Origin: Scybalenecus merdavium | Lineage (GTDB): Bacteria; Bacillota; Clostridia; Oscillospirales; Acutalibacteraceae | Length of the DNA stretch: 64,000 nt | Assembly: GCA_018714405.1 (NCBI GenBank) | Contig: DVNM01000005.1 | Location: 1-64,000, forward strand | Reading direction: 5' to 3' | Part shown: in pieces, positions 51,801 through 60,171 of the stretch | Layout of the letters: every line of letters starts with the position of its first letter | How positions within the stretch are numbered: the first letter of the stretch is position 1 | The notes under the pieces: generated by a model | What the model saw: only the letters and a program-made list of their open reading frames with translations | The model's database searches: none | Told to the model about the DNA's origin: nothing | Position numbers and translations under genes: made by a program

Positions 51801-52512
51801 GGCGCGTTGTGACAACTTCGGTGTGCAGCACATCGCCCCAGACGGTGACGATGCCGTCGTCCGGCTTGACCTGCTCCATCGGTTTCGGCTTTTCACGCAG
51901 CTTGCGGCCGTAAAGCATATGTATAGAGTCCTCATAAAGCGGCATGCCCTCCATCAGAATATGGGGCTCGTATGTGTCAGCCTGCTTTTTCGGTGCCTCA
52001 CGCACTGTTTCGCGCTGCTTGGCCCGCACGACCGCCTCCAGGTCAAGCTTGCCGTCCTCCACCAGCATAACGGCAAGAGAAAGGCCAAACATTTCCTGAA
52101 TCTTCTGCGTTAAAAATTCTTCGCATTTTTTCGCGCGTAAAAGGTCGAGCCCGCCCTGCTGCAAATGCAGCTGCAGCGTCTGCCGGCCCATGTCCAGCTC
52201 CATCTTGACATTGTCAAAAAAGCCGCAAAGCTGCGGATACGCCTTGCAAAAGCAGTGCAGAATATCATCCAGCGCAGCTTCGTTAAAGCAGGCGCTGCTG
52301 TAAGACACCTGAATATCCACTGCGCTCAGGCCGTAGTCTTCACAGAGTTTTGCTTCCACCCGGCTGAGCAGGTCGTGCGAAATCCTTTCCTTCGACTCGG
52401 TTTTTATCTCCACCCGCCGTTTCTGGCGCGACACGTTCATTTGCGAAATGCCGCATGTGTCCAGCGGCGCACAGCCGCTGACAGACGGGAAAAGGTCTTT
52501 CATTGCATACAT
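48802..52512 (-). CDS. polC: PolC-type DNA polymerase III alpha subunit lacking the exonuclease insertion
   Basis: Replicative polymerase of Gram-positives, 1236 aa instead of about 1430. Order: N-terminal domains, OB fold (about 220-300), PHP domain (318-388, with VELHLHTSLSEMDG and AITDHGVVQ), a direct join to palm/fingers, the PolC zinc motif (C706, C709, C731, C734), catalytic Asp pair in PDIDLNFSGD (D760, D762), and C-terminal domains. The DnaQ-like 3'-5' exonuclease that normally interrupts PHP after residue ~390 is absent. The ATG overlaps the ispG stop (TAATG). Confidence 0.93.
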   Translation of the reverse strand: MYAMKDLFPSVSGCAPLDTCGISQMNVSRQKRRVEIKTESKERISHDLLSRVEAKLCEDYGLSAVDIQVSYSSACFNEAALDDILHCFCKAYPQLCGFFDNVKMELDMGRQTLQLHLQQGGLDLLRAKKCEEFLTQKIQEMFGLSLAVMLVEDGKLDLEAVVRAKQRETVREAPKKQADTYEPHILMEGMPLYEDSIHMLYGRKLREKPKPMEQVKPDDGIVTVWGDVLHTEVVTTRRGRYKILNFDISDLTSSITCKMFMEGDEADNFEKKLKQAGTVIAAGRYMLDSFANEMTLQPFSVASVKKTQKMDTAAEKRVELHLHTSLSEMDGISSPTALVKRAAEWGHKAVAITDHGVVQALPEAYAAGKAAGIKVILGMEGYLVDDEKYPNFMQMKLKDFVRNHIIFLIQNKEGRKTLYKHISASNVQYFKNRPLIPKSALKAHRNGILIGSACEQGEVYQAIVHKADDATVKEIASFYDYLEIQPNGNNAFMIRSDKDLYADIRGEEDLNEINRRIVRIADELGKMTVATGDVHFLNETDAKFRAIIMDSKGFDDADMQAPLYFKTTDEMLQEFAYFGDRAKEFVVDNPAKIADMIEDDLPPIPPGTFQPHIDGAEQELTDICWQRAKEMYGEDLPELVSTRLQKELDSIIKHGYAVLYVIAKRLVHRSEELGYLVGSRGSVGSSFVAHMAGISEVNPLAPHYVCPSCKHSEFILDGSYGSGFDLPPKNCPHCGTPMNRDGHEIPFETFLGFDGDKEPDIDLNFSGDCQSQIHKFTEELFGKTHVFKAGTIATVADKTAYGYVKKYLEKRGITVSRAEENRLTAGCTGIKRTTGQHPGGMVVVPSEYDVEDFTPIQYPSNDASKGTLTTHYDFKNSLHDTLLKLDELGHDVPTLYKFLEDATGIPVMQVDLCDPQLYKLITSTEPLGVTPEDIGCPTGTLSIPEMGTGFVVGMLTEAQPKTFSDLLQISGLSHGTDVWLGNAQELIKNGTCDISEVIGTRDSIMTYLLHKGMEPKTAFNIMEIVRKGKAPAKLTEELQADMRAHNVEEWYIDSCMKIKYMFPKAHAAAYVIAALRLGWYKIYYPVEYYSAFFTVRGGDLDAPTALRGKAAVRARIEEINKNQNATAKEQDTATVLQIVNEMLARGIAFLPVDIYKSDARVYKIEDGKIRLPFGAISGIGENAAKAIAAARDDGNGDFVSCDDLMERAHIGKSTVDSLREIGALGDMPESSQISFF

Positions 52513-53561
52513 TACAGTTTATCAATCTCTTTCATCAGTTCGTCTAAAAGGGCTTCCTCCGGCACTTTGCGCAGCACCTGACCCTTTTTGAAAATAATGC
52601 CGCAGCCGTCGCCGCCGGCAATGCCCACATCGGCCTCTTTCGCCTCGCCGGGGCCGTTGACCACACAGCCCATAACGGCCACCTTGATGGGCTTATGCAC
52701 ATTCTTCAGCCGTTCCTCCACCTGATGGGCAAGGCCGACCAGATCGATGCGCGTGCGCCCGCAGGTGGGGCAGCTGATCAGGTAAGGGGCGTCTTTCTTC
52801 ATGTCGAGCGCCTTTAAAATATCGAACGCAGCAAAAATTTCCTGCACCGGGTCGGCCGTCAGGCTGACGCGGATCGTATCGCCGATGCCGTGCGCCAGAA
52901 GCGAACCGATGCCGATGGCCGACTTGATAAGACCCATATGCTCTGTGCCGGCTTCGGTCACGCCGAGATGCAGCGGATAATTGCACTTTTCAGCGGCCAG
53001 CTCATAAGCCGCGATCATTGTGTGCACATTGGAGCTTTTGATGGAAATAACAATATCGTCAAAATCAAACTTTTCAAGCAAAGAGGCGTGATAAAGCGCT
53101 GATTCTACCAGCGCCTGCGCATTCGGTTCGCCGTATTTGCTCAGAATCTCTTTTTCAAGCGAGCCGGAATTGACGCCGATACGGATCGGGATGCCGCGGC
53201 TTTTGCAGCAGTCGGCCACTGCCTTGACACGCGATTCATCACCGATATTGCCAGGATTGATGCGGATCTTGTCGATGCCCCGTTCCGCCGCGCCGAGCGC
53301 CAGACGGTAATCAAAATGAATATCTGCAACAAGCGGGATATTGACCGCCTCTTTGATCGGCTCGATCAGATCGAGCGCCGCCTTGTCGGGTATGGCAAAG
53401 CGCAGAATGCCGCAGCCGGCAGCGGCCAGCGCCTTGGCCTGTGCCACGCTGCCCGCAATGTCTGTAGAAGGTACGTTCAGCATGGACTGCACGACCACAT
53501 CGTGCCCGCCGCCAAGCGGCACGCCGCCGACCTGAACCGTTTTGGAAATTCGTCTATTCAT
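52512..53561 (-). CDS. ispG: 4-hydroxy-3-methylbut-2-en-1-yl diphosphate synthase
   Basis: Iron-sulfur enzyme of the MEP isoprenoid pathway (GcpE), 349 aa. TIM-barrel N-terminus (VPLVADIHFDYRLAL, KIRINPGNIGD) and C-terminal cluster cysteines in LISCPTCGRTRIDL and VMGCVVNGPGE. Together with dxr and uppS nearby it shows isoprenoids are made by MEP. Confidence 0.97.
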   Translation of the reverse strand: MNRRISKTVQVGGVPLGGGHDVVVQSMLNVPSTDIAGSVAQAKALAAAGCGILRFAIPDKAALDLIEPIKEAVNIPLVADIHFDYRLALGAAERGIDKIRINPGNIGDESRVKAVADCCKSRGIPIRIGVNSGSLEKEILSKYGEPNAQALVESALYHASLLEKFDFDDIVISIKSSNVHTMIAAYELAAEKCNYPLHLGVTEAGTEHMGLIKSAIGIGSLLAHGIGDTIRVSLTADPVQEIFAAFDILKALDMKKDAPYLISCPTCGRTRIDLVGLAHQVEERLKNVHKPIKVAVMGCVVNGPGEAKEADVGIAGGDGCGIIFKKGQVLRKVPEEALLDELMKEIDKL

Positions 53562-53572
53562 CTTCTCACCCG

Positions 53573-54631
53573 CTAAAACAATTTTGTAATGTCACTGAAC
53601 GTGACAACGCACATCAGCCCCAGCAAAAGCACCAGGCCGATGGTGTTGACGAGCCACTCGAATTTAGCCGGCGGCTTTTTGCGCGTAATGCCCTCAAACA
53701 AAAGAACAAAAATGCGCCAGCCGTCCAGCGCCGGAATCGGGAACAAATTGAAAAGGCCGACGTTGATCGTTAAAAGTGCCATAATGCGCAGCATGGTGGG
53801 CACAGAAGTTTTGACCGCGTCCGAAATGATGCTGACGCTGCCGACCGGACCGGACAGATCCGACAGTCCGTATTTGCCGGTCAGAAGATCATAGACCGAC
53901 AAAAAGACCATGCGCCCGTAAGACAGAAATTCCAGACACGAGGCCTTCAGCACATTGCCCACATTTTTCTCCTCGCCGAGCAGCCAGAAGTCCATCGAAA
54001 TGTAATTGTGGCCATACTGCTCTTCCGTCGCGAACTGCACGCCGTCCAGCGCCACCGTTTTGCCGTCGCGGTCGACCGTCATGTCTACGATGCCGTCGCT
54101 GCTGCGTGAAAACGCCGTGCTGAGGTCCGAAGTCGTAAAAATGCGCATGCCGTCGATCGATTTGATCGTGTCGCCGACCTGCAGGCCGTAAGCCTCGCTG
54201 ACGGCATTTTCCTCAAACCGGGCCACCGTACAGGTGCCGACCAGGTTAGAGGTGGAAACAATGATGACCATAATGATGAAGCCGAGCAGCAAGTTCATCA
54301 GCGCGCCGGCCACGACCACAACGATGCGCTGCCAGACTTTTTTGGAAGAAAACGAACGCTTGCTGTCGCTTTCCTCATCTTCCCCCTCCATGGCGCAGTA
54401 GCCGCCGACCAAAATCCAGCGCAGCGAGTACTTCGTGCCGCGAAAAGTTTTGCTAAAGATTTTCGGCCCCATGCCGATTGAAAATTCATTGACCTGGATC
54501 TTATTGAGTTTGGCCGCTACGAAATGGCCTCCCTCGTGCACAATAATGATCAGTTCAAAAAACAAAATCGCGATCAGGATCGGGTAGACCGTGTTCCAGA
54601 TGCTCGAAATGCTGATGCTCAGAGAAATCAA
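53573..54631 (-). CDS. rseP: Site-2 metalloprotease RseP/RasP
   Basis: Intramembrane zinc protease, 352 aa. The catalytic motif IIIVHEGGHFVAAK gives H32, E33 and H36 in the first TM helix. A PDZ domain spans roughly 140-220 (VSEAYGLQVGDTIKSIDG), and the C-terminal NLFPIPALDGWR supplies the third metal ligand. Typical place between ispG and dxr. Targets are probably anti-sigma factors or signal-peptide remnants. Confidence 0.94.
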   Translation of the reverse strand: MISLSISISSIWNTVYPILIAILFFELIIIVHEGGHFVAAKLNKIQVNEFSIGMGPKIFSKTFRGTKYSLRWILVGGYCAMEGEDEESDSKRSFSSKKVWQRIVVVVAGALMNLLLGFIIMVIIVSTSNLVGTCTVARFEENAVSEAYGLQVGDTIKSIDGMRIFTTSDLSTAFSRSSDGIVDMTVDRDGKTVALDGVQFATEEQYGHNYISMDFWLLGEEKNVGNVLKASCLEFLSYGRMVFLSVYDLLTGKYGLSDLSGPVGSVSIISDAVKTSVPTMLRIMALLTINVGLFNLFPIPALDGWRIFVLLFEGITRKKPPAKFEWLVNTIGLVLLLGLMCVVTFSDITKLF

Positions 54632-55776
54632 CTATTTACCGCCTTTGCCACATATTCACGCGCGCACCGGTCTGCCTCCAGCACATCGGCAAGCGAAAAG
54701 GCCTGCACATCCGGCGCGTGCTCCATTGCCTCATTGTTAAGATATGCAATATCGGTAAATTTAATTTTTCCGTCCAGAAAATATTTTACGCTCTCTTCAT
54801 TGGCGCCGTTTGCAGCAGCCGGGTGCAGACCGCCTTTTTCAAAGGCACGGCGGCAGACGTTCAGACAGCCAAATGTCTTGTAATCCGGCGCAAAAAAGGT
54901 TAGCTTGCCGTACTCGGTCAGGCTGAGTTCGCGCACAGGCGAAACGAAGCGCTCCGGATAGGTCAAAGCATATTGGATTGGGATGCGCATATCCGGCACG
55001 CCAAGCTGGGCAATAACGGAATTGTCCACATACTCGATCGCAGAATGGACGACCGACTCACGGTGCACGACCACTTCGATCTGGGACGGCTGCATGTCAA
55101 AAAGCCAGGCCGCCTCAATGATTTCGAGTCCCTTATTCATCATGGTAGCGGAGTCGATCGTGATTTTGGCGCCCATGCTCCAGTTCGGGTGGTTGAGCGC
55201 CTGCTCGACCGTGACGTTTTGCAGTTCACTTTCTTTTTTACCGAAAAACGGGCCGCCGGAAGCCGTTAAAATCAGTTTTTTAACAGCTGCACGGCCTGGG
55301 CTGCCCTGCAGCGCCTGAAAAATAGCCGAGTGTTCACTGTCGACCGGCAGGATCGAAACGCCGTTTTCCTTTGCCGCATCCATCACCAGCCGGCCGCCGG
55401 CCACAAGCGTTTCCTTGTTGGCGAGCGCAATCGTCTTTTTGGCGCGGATGGCCGCCAAAGTCGGTTCCAGTCCGACCATGCCGACCACGGCGTTGAGCAC
55501 CGTATCGGCATGCGCAGCGGTGGCACATTCGATCAGCCCCTCCATGCCGGATACAACACGGATGTCCGTATCCTTCAGCAAAACACGCAGGGCGTCGGCC
55601 GCCTGCGGCTGCATCATGCAGACAAGTTCGGGATGAAATTCCCGAGCCTGGCGTTCCACCGCCTTGTAATTTTTATTGGCCGAAAGAGCCGTTACCGAAT
55701 AGCCGTTCAGCCGGATCACATCGAGTGCCTGGGTGCCGATAGAACCGGTAGAGCCGAGCAGCGCGATTTTTTTCAT
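54628..55776 (-). CDS. dxr: 1-deoxy-D-xylulose 5-phosphate reductoisomerase
   Basis: Committed step of the MEP pathway, 382 aa. NADPH-binding IALLGSTGSIGTQALDV at the start, then LANKETLVAGG, LPVDSEHSAIFQALQG, LTASGGPFFG and MGAKITIDSATMMNKGLE. The ATG at 55776 behind GAAGGTGA matches the conserved beginning; the frame opens 18 codons earlier. Confidence 0.97.
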   Translation of the reverse strand: MKKIALLGSTGSIGTQALDVIRLNGYSVTALSANKNYKAVERQAREFHPELVCMMQPQAADALRVLLKDTDIRVVSGMEGLIECATAAHADTVLNAVVGMVGLEPTLAAIRAKKTIALANKETLVAGGRLVMDAAKENGVSILPVDSEHSAIFQALQGSPGRAAVKKLILTASGGPFFGKKESELQNVTVEQALNHPNWSMGAKITIDSATMMNKGLEIIEAAWLFDMQPSQIEVVVHRESVVHSAIEYVDNSVIAQLGVPDMRIPIQYALTYPERFVSPVRELSLTEYGKLTFFAPDYKTFGCLNVCRRAFEKGGLHPAAANGANEESVKYFLDGKIKFTDIAYLNNEAMEHAPDVQAFSLADVLEADRCAREYVAKAVNS

Positions 55777-55786
55777 AACTTCACCT

Positions 55787-56665
55787 TCAGACTGCTGCGC
55801 TGAAATAAGCCAGCGCAATGATATGTACAACGGCCAGCGTGAAAAGCGACGAATCGAACCGATCCATCACACCGCCGTGGCCGGGAAAGATCTTGCCAAA
55901 ATCCTTTACGCCGAAATTGCGTTTAAGCACCGACGCCGTCAGGTCGCCGAACATGCCAAGCAGCGCGACCACAGGGCTCAGGCAGATGAGCGCGATCATC
56001 AGCGGCTGTTCCAGCGGCGCATCGGCAAAATGGTTGTAAAGCAAAATGGCACACACGTTGGCAACGAGCGACAAAACAAGGCCGCCGACCGCGCCCTCCA
56101 CCGTTTTTTTCGGGCTGATGTTCGGCGACATTTTATGCTTGCCGCACACCATGCCGGTCAGCTGGGCGCCGATGTCGTTCACAAGCGCCGAAATGAGCGC
56201 ATAGAAGATAAAATAAATGCCGATCTGCTTATCGGCGCCGCCGATGTCGCGCAAACGGACGATGATGGAAAAACCGTAAGGCACGACAACGCTGGCAAAA
56301 ACGGCTGTCGTCACATCCTCAAACTTTGTTTTATTATACTGGCGTAGCATGGCCAGGAAAAACACGATGACGAGCGCTGTAACGTAGACCACATGCGGTA
56401 CGAAGCCGATCACACGCGACCACACCGCCTCAGAAACGAACGGTTCCAGACAGGCGCCGTTCGAGAAAAACGGCACGACGGCGGCAAACGCCGTACCGAC
56501 GATCAAAATAAATTTATTGACGATTTTTGCGCAGCGCATGATCTCGTTGGCAGCGACTGCGCTTAAAAACGCAACGACAACGACCAGCGCCGGCGTGTAG
56601 ATCTGCCAGACGACAACGACCAGAACGGCCGCCAGCACCAGGCCGGTAATCACTCTTTGTTTCAT
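55787..56665 (-). CDS. cdsA: Phosphatidate cytidylyltransferase
   Basis: Makes CDP-diacylglycerol for phospholipid synthesis. It is a 292-aa membrane protein with about eight helices; the signature is near the C-terminus (VKDFGKIFPGHGGVMDRFDS). GKHKMSPNISPKKTVEGAVGG is the other conserved block. Its ATG overlaps the uppS stop. Confidence 0.96.
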   Translation of the reverse strand: MKQRVITGLVLAAVLVVVVWQIYTPALVVVVAFLSAVAANEIMRCAKIVNKFILIVGTAFAAVVPFFSNGACLEPFVSEAVWSRVIGFVPHVVYVTALVIVFFLAMLRQYNKTKFEDVTTAVFASVVVPYGFSIIVRLRDIGGADKQIGIYFIFYALISALVNDIGAQLTGMVCGKHKMSPNISPKKTVEGAVGGLVLSLVANVCAILLYNHFADAPLEQPLMIALICLSPVVALLGMFGDLTASVLKRNFGVKDFGKIFPGHGGVMDRFDSSLFTLAVVHIIALAYFSAAV

Positions 56666-57402
56666 ACGGTACCTCCGAAACGGCGGTTTCTTTTTTCATA
56701 AGCAGACAAGGCCGCATAAAGGTCTTCATCTTTAAAATCGGGCCACAGTACATCGCTGTACCAGAATTCACTGTAAGCCGACTGCCAAAGCAGGAAATTG
56801 GAAAGGCGCTGCTCCCCGCTCGGGCGGATAATCAGGTCGGCATCCGGCTGGCCGGCCGTGTAGATGTGCGATGAAATATCATCCTCTGTGATCGATGTCA
56901 GATCGCGCCCCTCGCGCGCAAGGCGCTGCACGGCACGAACGATCTCGAGCCGGCCGCCGTAGTTGACCGCCAGGTTGATAATGGTGCCGTCGCGGTCAGC
57001 CGTACGCTTTTCAGCGCGGTCCATCAGGTCATTGAGCTCGTCGGAAAGCCCCTCGCGCTCGCCGATAAAGCGGATCGCAATATTTTCGCTTTCGTCAAAG
57101 TCACGCTCCGCCTCCAGCAGATAATTTTTGAACAGCAGCATCAGTGCGTTCACCTCGTCTGCCGGGCGCTTCCAGTTTTCGGTAGAAAACGCATAAAACG
57201 TGACATAAGGGATGCCCAGATGCGCACAAAGCTTGGAAATGCGGCGAAACACCTCGGCGCCGGCCTTGTGCCCGGCCTTTCGCGGCAGAGCGCGCTTTTT
57301 GGCCCAGCGGCCGTTGCCGTCCATAATAATGCCAAGATGCTGCGGCAGCACATCGAACGACGGCAGGTTTTCAAAGCCGGCCTTTTTTTTGAATACAGCC
57401 AT
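56662..57402 (-). CDS. uppS: Undecaprenyl diphosphate synthase (isoprenyl transferase)
   Basis: Cis-prenyltransferase that makes the lipid carrier for cell-wall synthesis, 246 aa. The catalytic Asp is D28 in GIIMDGNGRWAKKR; YVTFYAFSTENWKRP, VNYGGRLEIV and DLIIRPSGEQRLSNFLLWQ follow. The ATG at 57402 follows GGAGG; the longer frame has no support. Confidence 0.97.
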   Translation of the reverse strand: MAVFKKKAGFENLPSFDVLPQHLGIIMDGNGRWAKKRALPRKAGHKAGAEVFRRISKLCAHLGIPYVTFYAFSTENWKRPADEVNALMLLFKNYLLEAERDFDESENIAIRFIGEREGLSDELNDLMDRAEKRTADRDGTIINLAVNYGGRLEIVRAVQRLAREGRDLTSITEDDISSHIYTAGQPDADLIIRPSGEQRLSNFLLWQSAYSEFWYSDVLWPDFKDEDLYAALSAYEKRNRRFGGTV

Positions 57403-57437
57403 GTTGCCTCCACAAATACAGATATAAAAGCATTTCA

Positions 57438-57458
57438 GGGGCGCCATAGCAGCGCCCC
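57438..57458 (-). other. GC hairpin between frr and uppS
   Basis: Stem GGGGCGC / GCGCCCC with a seven-base loop. Only a weak T-run follows on the minus strand, so it may be a partial terminator or processing site rather than a full stop. Confidence 0.5.
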
Positions 57459-57472
57459 ACAAAAGCACACTG

Positions 57473-58033
57473 TTAAATTGAAAGAATTTCTTTTTCCTTT
57501 TTGGCCGTGATCTCATCGGCCAGCTTAACCGCTTTGTCGGTGATTTCCTGGATCTTTTTCTCGGCCGACTTCACGTCGTCCTCTGTGATCTCGTTGTCTT
57601 TTTTCATTTTCTTCACATCGTCGATCGCATCGCGGCGCACATTACGCATGGCGACCTTTGCCTCTTCGTTGCGCTTGGAGATGGACTTGACGATCTCTTT
57701 GCGGCGCTCTTCGGTCAGCGGCGGGAAATTCAGGCGGATGACCTTGCCGTCGTTCATCGGGTTGATGCCCACATCAGACTTATTGATCGCCTTTTCAATA
57801 TCTTTCAGCGTTGAAGCATCCCAGGGCTGAATGGCCAGGGTCCTGGGCTCTGGCACACTGATCTGCGCCATCTGGCCGACCGGCGTGGGCGTGCCGTAGT
57901 AATCGACCAGAACGCGGTCCAAAATAGACGGATTGGCACGGCCGGCACGGATGGCCGCATAGTCGCGTTCCATGGACTTCAGGCATTTTTCCATTTTTTC
58001 ATCTGTTTTTGTATAAACCTGTTCGAGTGACAT
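57473..58033 (-). CDS. frr: Ribosome recycling factor
   Basis: Splits post-termination ribosomes with EF-G. It is 186 aa, with the usual RAGRANPSILDRVLVDYYG, IQPWDASTLKDIEKAI and LTEERRKEIVKSISKR blocks. It lies between pyrH and uppS, the conserved order. Confidence 0.98.
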   Translation of the reverse strand: MSLEQVYTKTDEKMEKCLKSMERDYAAIRAGRANPSILDRVLVDYYGTPTPVGQMAQISVPEPRTLAIQPWDASTLKDIEKAINKSDVGINPMNDGKVIRLNFPPLTEERRKEIVKSISKRNEEAKVAMRNVRRDAIDDVKKMKKDNEITEDDVKSAEKKIQEITDKAVKLADEITAKKEKEILSI

Positions 58034-58063
58034 TGTGTTGACCTCACTTTCAAATAATTCGTG

Positions 58064-58762
58064 TTAATCCGTTACGACTGTACCGATCTTTTCCCCCTTG
58101 GCGGCACGCACGATGTTCTGCGGATCGTCAAGGTTGAAAACCAAAATCGGCACAAGGTTGTCCTTACAAAGGGAAAAAGCGGTGGAATCCATCACGCGGA
58201 TGTCATTTGCCAAAACATCGCGGAACGTCACCGTGTCATACTTCACAGCGTCGGGATACTGTTTGGGGTCTTTGTCATAAACGCCGTCCACATTTGTGGC
58301 CTTAAGCAAAATATCTGCCCCGATCTCCACAGCGCGCAACGCCGCCGCCGTGTCTGTTGAAAAGAACGGGCTGCCGGTGCCGCAGCCGAAAATCACGATA
58401 CGCCCTTTTTCAAAGTGGCGGTTTGCACGGTTGCGGATGTACGGTTCGGCGATCTGGCGCATTTCAATAGCCGTCTGCACACGCACATCGGCGCCGAGCT
58501 GCTCCAGTGCGTCGCAAAGCGCCAGCGAGTTCATTGCCGTAGCCAGCATGCCGATATGGTCCGCACGCGTGCGGTCCATGTGTTCGCTCGTTCTGCCGCG
58601 CCAGAAATTGCCGCCGCCGACCACAATGCCGATCTGTACGCCGAGGTCCCAGACCTCTTTGATGCTTTTACAGATGGAGCTGACGGTCTCGTCGTCGATC
58701 CCGGTGCCCTTGCTGCCGGCAAGCACTTCACCAGACAGTTTCAGCAGTATTCGTTTGTACAT
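58064..58762 (-). CDS. pyrH: UMP kinase
   Basis: Amino-acid-kinase-fold UMP kinase, 232 aa. KLSGEVLAGSKGTGID, VVGGGNFWRGR, DHIGMLATAMNSLAL and FFSTDTAAALRAVEIGAD match the family. GGAGG precedes the ATG by nine bases. The usual upstream partners rpsB-tsf are not here, so this is probably the first gene of the pyrH-frr-uppS-cdsA-dxr-rseP-ispG-polC run. Confidence 0.97.
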   Translation of the reverse strand: MYKRILLKLSGEVLAGSKGTGIDDETVSSICKSIKEVWDLGVQIGIVVGGGNFWRGRTSEHMDRTRADHIGMLATAMNSLALCDALEQLGADVRVQTAIEMRQIAEPYIRNRANRHFEKGRIVIFGCGTGSPFFSTDTAAALRAVEIGADILLKATNVDGVYDKDPKQYPDAVKYDTVTFRDVLANDIRVMDSTAFSLCKDNLVPILVFNLDDPQNIVRAAKGEKIGTVVTD

Positions 58763-58904
58763 AAAAAATTACCTCCGACAATTCTGCAGTTTTCTCTGTC
58801 TATAATATAATAAAAACTAAATGTTGTAAATAGTTTTTGCAGAATTTAACAGAGTTTTCAAAAAGAAAATGTCCCCTTCACCGGCATAAATACGCCGAAA
58901 AAAC

Positions 58905-58937
58905 AAAAAAGGCGCACAGAAAACTGTGCACCTTTTT
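58905..58937 (-). terminator. Terminator after the HPr gene
   Basis: Stem GGCGCACAG / CTGTGCACC (one mismatch) with AAAA loop, flanked by A- and T-runs. The 58763-58904 stretch between pyrH and this hairpin is AT-rich and holds no gene I can support; it should contain the pyrH promoter. Confidence 0.85.
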
Positions 58938-58952
58938 GCGGTTTTAAAAAGA

Positions 58953-59216
58953 TTATTCGGTAAAGCCGGACTTGACGAGAGCAACAAGGTCTTCCACAGC
59001 CTCTTCCTCGTCAGAACCATCCGCAATAATGCGGATATCCGTGCCGCCCATGATGCCGAGCGACAGCACGCCGAGCAAGCTCTTGGCGTTGACGCGGCGG
59101 TCTTCTTTCTCGACCCAGATGGAAGATTTGTACTCATTTGCTCTCTGAATGAAAAACGTTGCAGGACGAGCATGCAGGCCGACTCTGTTTTCTACGGTTA
59201 CATCTTTAACAAACAT
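58953..59216 (-). CDS. ptsH: HPr family phosphocarrier protein
   Basis: 87-aa PTS phosphocarrier and catabolite-control protein. Active-site H15 is present (NRVGLHARPAT), and the regulatory S46 too (NAKSLLGVLSLGI), so it is HPr rather than Crh. It is monocistronic, with its own promoter and terminator; ptsI is not adjacent. Confidence 0.94.
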   Translation of the reverse strand: MFVKDVTVENRVGLHARPATFFIQRANEYKSSIWVEKEDRRVNAKSLLGVLSLGIMGGTDIRIIADGSDEEEAVEDLVALVKSGFTE

Positions 59217-59294
59217 AGTGAACTACCTCTCTAAAACTCAAAATATCGGGATGAATACCACATTTTGCAAACACCGCTTTTGGTTGCTTAATAT

Positions 59295-59323
59295 ATTATA
59301 CCCACGCATGCAGAATTCGTCAA
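59295..59323 (-). promoter_or_regulatory. Promoter of the HPr gene
   Basis: On the minus strand: TTGACG (59318-59323), 17 bases, TATAAT (59295-59300). The rest of the 59217-59430 gap shows no gene. Confidence 0.75.
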
Positions 59324-59430
59324 CTTTTTCAAAAAACTTCGTATTCTATCATAAATATTGCGGTTTGGTGCCGCGCCGAATTTGTGCAACTTAAATAAAA
59401 CCGTAAAAATAATTTTGTGCATAAAATAAA

Positions 59431-60171
59431 TTATTTTCCGCAGTCCGGTCCGTTTGCCTGCAAAAAACGGCGTTCTTCATCAGAAAGTTCGGCCGTTTGC
59501 AGCATATCGGGCCGGCGGAAAGCCGTGCGCAAAATCGACTGCTTGCGGCGCCACTGCTTTATTTTGGCGTGGTTGCCGCTGATAAGCACTTCGGGCACAT
59601 CGCGCCCCTGCCATGTAAAGGGCCGTGTATACTGCGGATACTCCAGAAGCGAGTCATAGTGGCTCTCTTCCTCATAGCAGCTTTCATCGGCCAGCACCCC
59701 CGGCTGCAGGCGGCTGACGGCATCCGCCAAGACAAGCGCCGGCAGTTCGCCACCGGTGAGCACATAGTCGCCGACCGAGATCTCCTCCGGCTGCAGCGCC
59801 TCGATCACGCGCTCGTCCACGCCCTCATAGTGGCCGCACAAAATCACAAGACCGTCCATGGCGGCCAGGCGCTTGACAGTGCTTTGCGTAAGCGGCGCGC
59901 CCTGCGGCGTCATGTAAACCAGATGCGGCGGCTGTGCAAACTGGCGGCAGACGGCTTCATAGCAATCGTAGATCGGCTGCGCCTGCATGACCATGCCCAT
60001 GCCGCCGCCGTAAGGCGTGTCGTCCACGCGGCGGTGCTTGTCGGCCGTATAAGCGCGGATGTCGGTACAGTGGATCTCCACCTTACCGCTCTGGCGCGCC
60101 CGGCCGATGATGCTTTCGCCCAGCACACTTTCACACATCTGCGGAAACAGCGTCAATATTTCAATCTTCAT
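59431..60171 (-). CDS. trmD: tRNA (guanine-N1-)-methyltransferase TrmD
   Basis: Makes m1G37 in tRNA. SPOUT-fold protein of 246 aa: VDDTPYGGGMGMVMQ, LCGHYEGVDERVIE and ISVGDYVLTGGELPALVLAD contain the trefoil-knot SAM site. The ATG at 60171 lies eight bases after AAAGG and overlaps rimM. The usual rpsP and rplS neighbours are not seen. Confidence 0.97.
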   Translation of the reverse strand: MKIEILTLFPQMCESVLGESIIGRARQSGKVEIHCTDIRAYTADKHRRVDDTPYGGGMGMVMQAQPIYDCYEAVCRQFAQPPHLVYMTPQGAPLTQSTVKRLAAMDGLVILCGHYEGVDERVIEALQPEEISVGDYVLTGGELPALVLADAVSRLQPGVLADESCYEEESHYDSLLEYPQYTRPFTWQGRDVPEVLISGNHAKIKQWRRKQSILRTAFRRPDMLQTAELSDEERRFLQANGPDCGK

